Part shown: positions 33,129 through 39,099 of the stretch, piece after piece
Numbering within the stretch: position 1 is the first letter of the stretch
Layout: each line of letters begins with the position of its first letter
Source of the DNA: Maricaulis sp.
GTDB taxonomy: Bacteria; Pseudomonadota; Alphaproteobacteria; Caulobacterales; Maricaulaceae
Direction of reading: 5' to 3'
DNA: 39,099 nucleotides
Assembly (NCBI GenBank): GCA_029251785.1
Contig: JAQXCQ010000116.1
Coordinates: forward strand, 1 to 39,099
Program-made: the position numbers and the translations under genes
The notes under the pieces: generated by a model
Database searches by the model: none
What the model saw: the letters and a program-made list of their open reading frames with translations, nothing else
Told to the model about the DNA's origin: nothing

Positions 33129-33458
33129 TCAGTTAGGCTTTTCGACCGATGCCTTGAGTACATATCTTTCGCCATTGAATTTTTCGAAGGATTCCGCGAG
33201 CTCCGGGTGCTCGACGGGACCGTTTTCGGAATCCGGCAGAAGGTTTTGCTCGGAGACGTAGGCTCCGTAGAAGCTGTCCTCATTTTCCGCCAACAAATGG
33301 TAGAATGGCTGTTCCTTCGCAGGACGCATAGCCTCAGGGATGGATTCCCACCATTCTTCGGAATTGGCGAACTCGGGATCAACGTCCACCACAACACCCC
33401 GAAACTGGAACATTTTGTGGCGCACCACGTCGCCAAGTCCGAATTTTGCAATACGCAT
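33129..33458 (-). CDS. hspQ: Heat shock protein HspQ
   Basis: The 109-aa product matches HspQ (YccV): AKFGLGDVVRHKMFQFRGVVVDVDPEF at the start, and QPFYHLLAENEDSFYGAYVSEQNLLPD in the middle, which is the hemimethylated-DNA-binding fold. In enterobacteria it is a small heat-shock protein that modulates Lon and affects DnaA stability. The ATG at 33458 was chosen by family length; upstream in-frame starts to 33497 add 13 unrelated residues. It converges on the FAH-family gene and is divergent from ppx/gppA with 212 bp between starts. Confidence 0.92.
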   Translation of the reverse strand: MRIAKFGLGDVVRHKMFQFRGVVVDVDPEFANSEEWWESIPEAMRPAKEQPFYHLLAENEDSFYGAYVSEQNLLPDSENGPVEHPELAESFEKFNGERYVLKASVEKPN

Positions 33459-33670
33459 GATCATTTCCATACCCAAACACAGTCTCGTTAACATCAAGTG
33501 CGACCAAAGTGCAGGTGTTCTAGCTGTGCATTTCGCAGATGGCCGAAATTGTTACTACCTGCATCCTTGAAGCTTGATGTGAGAAGAGTATGCTGTTTTT
33601 CAAGACCATAATTAGGCCAGACCGTGTAGCGCCGCCTTGATTGGCGCTCCGGACAGGCGAAGGGACAAAA

Positions 33671-34819
33671 ATGGTGGACCCATCTCCCCGCGACTCGGCG
33701 GGACGTGGATCCGCCAGACGGAGGAGAGGTGGACGCAATCGTGCGCCGGCTCCCGTGTTTGGCGCGATCGATCTTGGCACGAATAACTGCCGTATGTTGC
33801 TCGCACAGCGTTCGGGCAGTGGCTTTCAGGTCGTTGACGCGTTTTCGCGTGTTGTTCGACTGGGAGCCGGCCTCAATGCGACCGGGCAACTCTCCCAGGA
33901 CGCGATGGATCGCGCGGTTGAAGCGCTTAAAATTTGCACGGAAAAATTAGCGCGCAAGAATGTCACGCGGCATCGTGCAATTGCCACGCAGGCCTGTCGG
34001 GGCGCAAGCAATGGCGAAGAATTCCTGGAGCGCGTCCGTACAGAAACCGGGATCGATTTCGATCTGATTACGCCGGAAGAAGAAGCGCGTTTGGCGGTTC
34101 ATGGTTGCGTTGACTTGCTCGATCCAACGCAGGATGCAGCCCTGGTGATCGATATCGGCGGGGGCTCCACTGAATTATCCTGGGTGGACCTGGTCGAGTG
34201 GCGAAAGCGCGGCGGGCTTGAAAGTGGCGGTCGTCCTCCAATGAAATCGTGGTCGTCCACGCCCGTAGGTGTGGTGACGCTATCAGAACGGTTCCCGGAA
34301 CAGGCAGACACGCAAGCCTGGTATGACGAGATGAAAAATTATGCGCGATCGCTAATGAAAACGCCTCGCGGGGCCCGCACTCTGCGCTCCACATTTAATG
34401 AGGGTCGCGGGCATCTTGTTGGCACTTCGGGTACCGTTACATCGATTGCGGGCGTGCATTTGCAATTGCCCCGTTATGACCGAGTATTGGTTGACGGCTT
34501 GTGGATGTCTGGCGATGAGGCGCTGACGGCGTGCGCCTATCTGCGGAGTCTGGACATTGCAGGGCGCGCGCAAGTGCCAACGATAGGTGCGGATCGAGCC
34601 GAGCTAGTTCTGGCCGGGTGTGCCATCTACGAAGCTATCGCGGAGGCCTGGCCTGCGCCAAAATTGAGGGTTGGCGACCGTGGACTGCGTGAGGGGATGT
34701 TGCTCAATTTGATGCGACGACCTAAACGTCGCTCGAGAAACCGAAATAGATCGGCAAGAGCTGCCGCGAATTCGGACGCGCCCCAAAAGGGCGCGAGCTC
34801 TGAAGGACCCGCGTCATGA
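33671..34819 (+). CDS. Ppx/GppA phosphatase family protein
   Basis: The 382-aa product has the actin-like ATPase fold motifs of exopolyphosphatase/pppGpp phosphatase: AIDLGTNNCRMLL (32-44) and VIDIGGGSTELSW (159-171), with GTSGTVTSIAGV in the second half. It hydrolyses polyphosphate or pppGpp. It is shorter than Ppx of gamma-proteobacteria, as usual for the alphaproteobacterial form without the C-terminal HD-like domain. An Arg-rich N-terminal tail (RGSARRRRGGRNR) and an Arg-rich C-terminal tail flank the core. The ATG at 33671 has GAAGGGAC 4 nt upstream. It overlaps rlmE by 4 bp. Confidence 0.92.
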   Translation: MVDPSPRDSAGRGSARRRRGGRNRAPAPVFGAIDLGTNNCRMLLAQRSGSGFQVVDAFSRVVRLGAGLNATGQLSQDAMDRAVEALKICTEKLARKNVTRHRAIATQACRGASNGEEFLERVRTETGIDFDLITPEEEARLAVHGCVDLLDPTQDAALVIDIGGGSTELSWVDLVEWRKRGGLESGGRPPMKSWSSTPVGVVTLSERFPEQADTQAWYDEMKNYARSLMKTPRGARTLRSTFNEGRGHLVGTSGTVTSIAGVHLQLPRYDRVLVDGLWMSGDEALTACAYLRSLDIAGRAQVPTIGADRAELVLAGCAIYEAIAEAWPAPKLRVGDRGLREGMLLNLMRRPKRRSRNRNRSARAAANSDAPQKGASSEGPAS

Positions 34820-35616
34820 GTGACGAAAACGACGATCATGATGATGAAAATATGCCGGACGGCACGACGTCCGGGCATGAAGACGATGGTATGCCTGCGA
34901 TCGAGCCTGAAGATAATAAGCGCCGTCGTCGACGGGGCGGCCCGATCAAGGCCGGGGGCGATAAGCGCGCGGCCAAGCAGTTGTTTGAGCGGGTAAAAAC
35001 TGCCCGTGGGCGCTCGATTTCATCTGTGCGCTGGCTGCAGCGCCAGATCAATGATCCCTATGTGAAGAAGGCGCAGATGGAGGGCTATCGCTCCCGTGCG
35101 GCCTATAAACTGTTGCAGATTGACGAGCGCTTCCACCTGCTGAAGTCGGGCATGAATATCGTCGATCTGGGATCCGCGCCTGGTGGCTGGATTCAAGTCG
35201 CTCTGAAAAAAGGCGCTGCCGAAGTCGTCGGGATCGACCTGTTGCCGATTGACCCAATCAAAGGCGCAACAATCCTAGAGCAGGATTTTACCGCGGATGA
35301 AGCGCCTGACTTGGTCAAGGCGGAAATGGGCGGCCAGGCGGATGGTGTTGTCTCGGATTTGGCACCGTGGACGACAGGCCACAAAAATACCGATCACCTC
35401 CGCATCGTTGCGCTCGTCGAGATGGGCGCGCATTTTGCCTGTGAAGTCCTCAAGCCCGGCGGGTTTTTCGTCGCCAAGGTGTTTCAGGGCGGTGCAGAGG
35501 GCGAGTTGCTGGAAATGTTGAAGCACAAATTTACCAAGACGCGTCATTTCAAGCCAGATGCGTCACGCTCGGAAAGCGCGGAAACATTTCTGATCGCCAC
35601 CGGTTTTAAGGGCTGA
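34816..35616 (+). CDS. rlmE: 23S rRNA 2'-O-methyltransferase RlmE (FtsJ/RrmJ)
   Basis: The 266-aa product methylates U2552 of 23S rRNA with S-adenosylmethionine during late assembly of the 50S subunit. YRSRAAYKLLQID gives Lys98, VDLGSAPGGW (116-125) binds SAM, SDLAP gives Asp181, FVAKVFQG gives Lys221 and SRSESAETF gives Glu256, completing the K-D-K-E catalytic set. Compared with the 209-aa enzyme of Escherichia coli it has an N-terminal extension of about 60 residues: first very acidic (DENDDHDDEN), then an Arg block (KRRRRRGG). Start codon overlaps the ppx/gppA stop by ATGA, so the two are coupled. Confidence 0.95.
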   Translation: MSDENDDHDDENMPDGTTSGHEDDGMPAIEPEDNKRRRRRGGPIKAGGDKRAAKQLFERVKTARGRSISSVRWLQRQINDPYVKKAQMEGYRSRAAYKLLQIDERFHLLKSGMNIVDLGSAPGGWIQVALKKGAAEVVGIDLLPIDPIKGATILEQDFTADEAPDLVKAEMGGQADGVVSDLAPWTTGHKNTDHLRIVALVEMGAHFACEVLKPGGFFVAKVFQGGAEGELLEMLKHKFTKTRHFKPDASRSESAETFLIATGFKG

Positions 35617-35627
35617 GTTGTGACGCT

Positions 35628-36680
35628 CTACATGCCGGGGCAGAGCAAAACATGATCATCAAACACCGCGCCAACGATCAAGACACCGTCATGCATTGTG
35701 GCGACGCTTGAGGCATTGAGTTCGCCGTCGAGTGCCATCAAGACCGTCTCGGCGTCACCTGTGTTGGGATCAAGCCGAACCGCATGGGAGGGGGCGATGT
35801 GATTGGGGTCTGCGGCGTGCGCCGGGAAGTCCATAATGCGCGGGTGCCCGCCAATCCATAGATTGCCGACCGTATCCACCTCGATATTGTCCGGTGCCGT
35901 CGGCACTGCCAATGCTCGAACAAAACTCAGATCGCCACTGGCAGGCTCTCGGTCATAGATCCGAATGCGACGCGCCAGCAATTCCGAGACATAGATTTGA
36001 TTGCCATCGGCCGAAATATTGATGCCATTGGCATAGGTGATGCCATCGGCGACGATGCGCCCCGTTTCGCCATCGAAGTATGAAACACCAACAAGCGGCA
36101 GACCGAAATAAGCTTCCAGGGAGCTCATTATGCCCGAGTGATAGGCGCGGTCATTTGTGGCGTAGAATGACCGTGGTCCAACGGCGATAACATCATTTGG
36201 AGAATGCAAAGCCTCGTATTCGATACTCTCAGCATGGGTCAGCCTGCCGTCCGCTTCGATGTCAAAAATTTCGATGGCGTGGGCGCTGACGGTTTCGGAT
36301 ATCTCAGTGCGGTGATTGACGACAAACAGACGCTGCTCTCCGCCTGGTCCGGTCCAGAGGCTGATCCCGTGAGGGTGAAAATCTGCAGGTACATCGGTGG
36401 AAATGAGCTGCAGGGTGTCAGTTTGATGGATGTCGAAGGCATAGATTGCGCCGCGAGAATTCTCGCTGTTTCGCCGATCGTCTGTGGAAACGTAGGCTAG
36501 GCCGGATCGAGTATCGATGGTCACATCTTCGGTTCCCGGCGCGATTGTCAGCGCTTCGCACTGTTGCGGGACTTGCGACTGGATGTCGTCGAGCATGCCG
36601 GATGCCGGGATCACGACATAGGCTATGCGCGCCAAGACCAAACCGATCACGACACCAAATATAATCAATATGTTACGCAT
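35628..36680 (-). CDS. Paraoxonase/arylesterase-like beta-propeller protein
   Basis: The 350-aa product starts with a membrane anchor or signal helix (NILIIFGVVIGLVLARIAYVV) from the ATG at 36680, which has GGGGGA 6 nt upstream; an upstream in-frame start at 36824 has no such site. The propeller part contains HPHGISLW, QRLFVVNH, IEIFDIE, LHSPNDVIAVG and FYATND, the pattern of the PON/arylesterase family, with His and Asn residues that bind the two calcium ions in the known enzymes. It should act outside the cytoplasm as a lactonase or esterase. It converges on rlmE with 11 bp between stops. Confidence 0.85.
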   Translation of the reverse strand: MRNILIIFGVVIGLVLARIAYVVIPASGMLDDIQSQVPQQCEALTIAPGTEDVTIDTRSGLAYVSTDDRRNSENSRGAIYAFDIHQTDTLQLISTDVPADFHPHGISLWTGPGGEQRLFVVNHRTEISETVSAHAIEIFDIEADGRLTHAESIEYEALHSPNDVIAVGPRSFYATNDRAYHSGIMSSLEAYFGLPLVGVSYFDGETGRIVADGITYANGINISADGNQIYVSELLARRIRIYDREPASGDLSFVRALAVPTAPDNIEVDTVGNLWIGGHPRIMDFPAHAADPNHIAPSHAVRLDPNTGDAETVLMALDGELNASSVATMHDGVLIVGAVFDDHVLLCPGM

Positions 36681-36834
36681 AGTGCATCCCCCGAGCGCGC
36701 TTTTCCAAGCAAACGATAGAGGAAAATTCCGACGCTGTCGTGGGCGTTGATGGGCGTGCGAAATCGCAGACATGCGCGCGACAAATGCGCCCGTGGGCGC
36801 AATCGGCATTTGACCTTTAGCCAAGTCCTGCTAA

Positions 36835-38337
<1,503 letters not shown>

Positions 38338-38360
38338 GTTTTCCTGAGAGGAATTACGTG

Positions 38361-38777
38361 ATGAATCTTGAACTCATCTATCCTGTCTTTGCCCAGGTCG
38401 GGCTGACAATTGTGCTGGCGATCATCACCGGCGCGTCTCGCTATCACGCGGTTTCCAGCGGGGCTGTGAAGCGACGGGATATTATTCTGGGCCAACGGGC
38501 CTGGCCGAAGAATGTTCAACAGGTTTCCAACGCGCTGAATAATCAGTGGGAAACGCCGATCCTGTTCTACGCAGCCATCGCATTTGCCATGATCACCGAG
38601 GCGCAATCGGCCATGCTTCTGCCCGCGGCCTGGGTCTATGTGGTTAGCCGCATTCTTCACACAGGCATCTATGCCACCAGCAATTTCCTGCCTGCCCGCT
38701 TTGGCATGTTTATCTTTGGCGTGATCGCGCTTGTTGTGTTCTGGGTTAGCCTGGCGATGGAAATCCTGGCGCGATGA
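38361..38777 (+). CDS. MAPEG family membrane protein
   Basis: The 138-aa product has about four membrane helices, with GQRAWPKNVQQVSNALNNQWETPILFY (about 45-71) as the conserved loop and helix of the MAPEG family (membrane-associated proteins in eicosanoid and glutathione metabolism). Bacterial members are mostly uncharacterised. AGAGGA stands 8 nt before the ATG; a GTG just before it is also possible. It follows guaB by 23 bp and overlaps the DUF3088 gene by 4 bp. Confidence 0.9.
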   Translation: MNLELIYPVFAQVGLTIVLAIITGASRYHAVSSGAVKRRDIILGQRAWPKNVQQVSNALNNQWETPILFYAAIAFAMITEAQSAMLLPAAWVYVVSRILHTGIYATSNFLPARFGMFIFGVIALVVFWVSLAMEILAR

Positions 38778-39099
38778 TGCAGGATCAACCGGCCATCGAT
38801 ACCGGCAAGGATATCCTGTTCTTGCTCACCGGAGGCTGGGACAGCGATGACGGCGAAGCCCGGCTTTGCTTTGACAGCTGTATGGTCGAGGGCGCACTGC
38901 TGCTGAACCCGCACTGGGCTGAAGCGGTGACGATTGTACGGGTTGAAGCGGCGCGACCGCGGGCCGAGATCATCGCCTTGCTGGACGATGACAATCAGAA
39001 TGCACCGACCCTGCTACTGGCCACCGATACGGCGGCGCATGAGGCGGTGGAGATATTAGGGGAGCGCCGCTTCCTGACCGATCCCAGACTGATCTGTCG
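38774..39099 (+). CDS. DUF3088 protein, 3' end outside window
   Basis: About 108 codons are present before the right edge, with no stop. KDILFLLTGGWDSDD near the start, LCFDSCMVEGALLLNP, and ALLDDDNQNAPTLLLA follow the DUF3088 pattern: a thioredoxin-like fold with a conserved Cys-x2-x-Cys-like region and ENQ/DNQ-P loop. The function is unknown. The start overlaps the MAPEG stop by 4 bp; a second ATG three bases on is equally good. Confidence 0.8.
   Translation, partial: MMQDQPAIDTGKDILFLLTGGWDSDDGEARLCFDSCMVEGALLLNPHWAEAVTIVRVEAARPRAEIIALLDDDNQNAPTLLLATDTAAHEAVEILGERRFLTDPRLIC

Overview
The window reads as a piece of an alphaproteobacterial chromosome. A marine, Maricaulales/Hyphomonadaceae-like host is the best guess; this rests on gene content (guaB followed by a MAPEG protein and a DUF3088 protein, an RlmE next to Ppx/GppA, an alpha-2-macroglobulin/PBP1C pair, several S41 peptidases) and not on any rRNA or marker comparison. 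There are no rRNA genes, intact tRNA genes or CRISPR arrays.

Region 1 (1 to about 9,600) is accessory DNA, visibly more AT-rich than the rest. It starts with a three-gene operon cut by the window edge: an exonuclease I (SbcB)-like protein, a PD-(D/E)XK nuclease, and a small protein with an Ada-like Cys-X2-Cys motif. A serine resolvase follows, preceded by a res-like cluster of inverted TGTCG/CGACA sites. Next, on the minus strand, is a CBASS anti-phage locus: a CD-NTase (5241-6161), a small protein resembling a catalytically degenerate diadenylate cyclase (DAC) domain (4630-5124), and a Cap15-type two-TM beta-barrel effector (3995-4633) that overlaps the DAC-like gene by 4 bp. An unknown 254-aa protein is divergent to it, followed by two small membrane proteins and a lipoprotein. 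The region ends in a 560-bp gene-free stretch holding 19 bp that look like the 3' end of a tRNA-Leu gene including CCA, a likely attachment-site remnant marking the island edge.

Region 2 (9,678 to 18,980) is GC-richer. It has an N-terminally truncated S41 peptidase, a DUF4153 membrane protein and a truncated haemoglobin on the minus strand, then a MarR regulator with an S41 lipoprotein, a tightly packed Baeyer-Villiger-type monooxygenase / SDR / alpha-beta hydrolase operon, a small transaldolase and a short orphan.

Region 3 (19,470 to 33,067) carries a thioester-containing alpha-2-macroglobulin lipoprotein coupled to PBP1C, a secreted cysteine-rich orphan, a periplasmic isoaspartyl peptidase/asparaginase, a 2OG-Fe(II) oxygenase-like protein, a LysR regulator divergent from a secreted TPR protein, a sulfotransferase-like protein and a fumarylacetoacetase-family enzyme.

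Region 4 (33,129 to the end) is housekeeping: hspQ, ppx/gppA-rlmE, a paraoxonase-like protein, guaB, a MAPEG protein and a DUF3088 protein cut by the right edge.

The part most worth following is the CBASS locus with its DAC-like middle gene, inside a probable integrative island that also brings nucleases and a resolvase.
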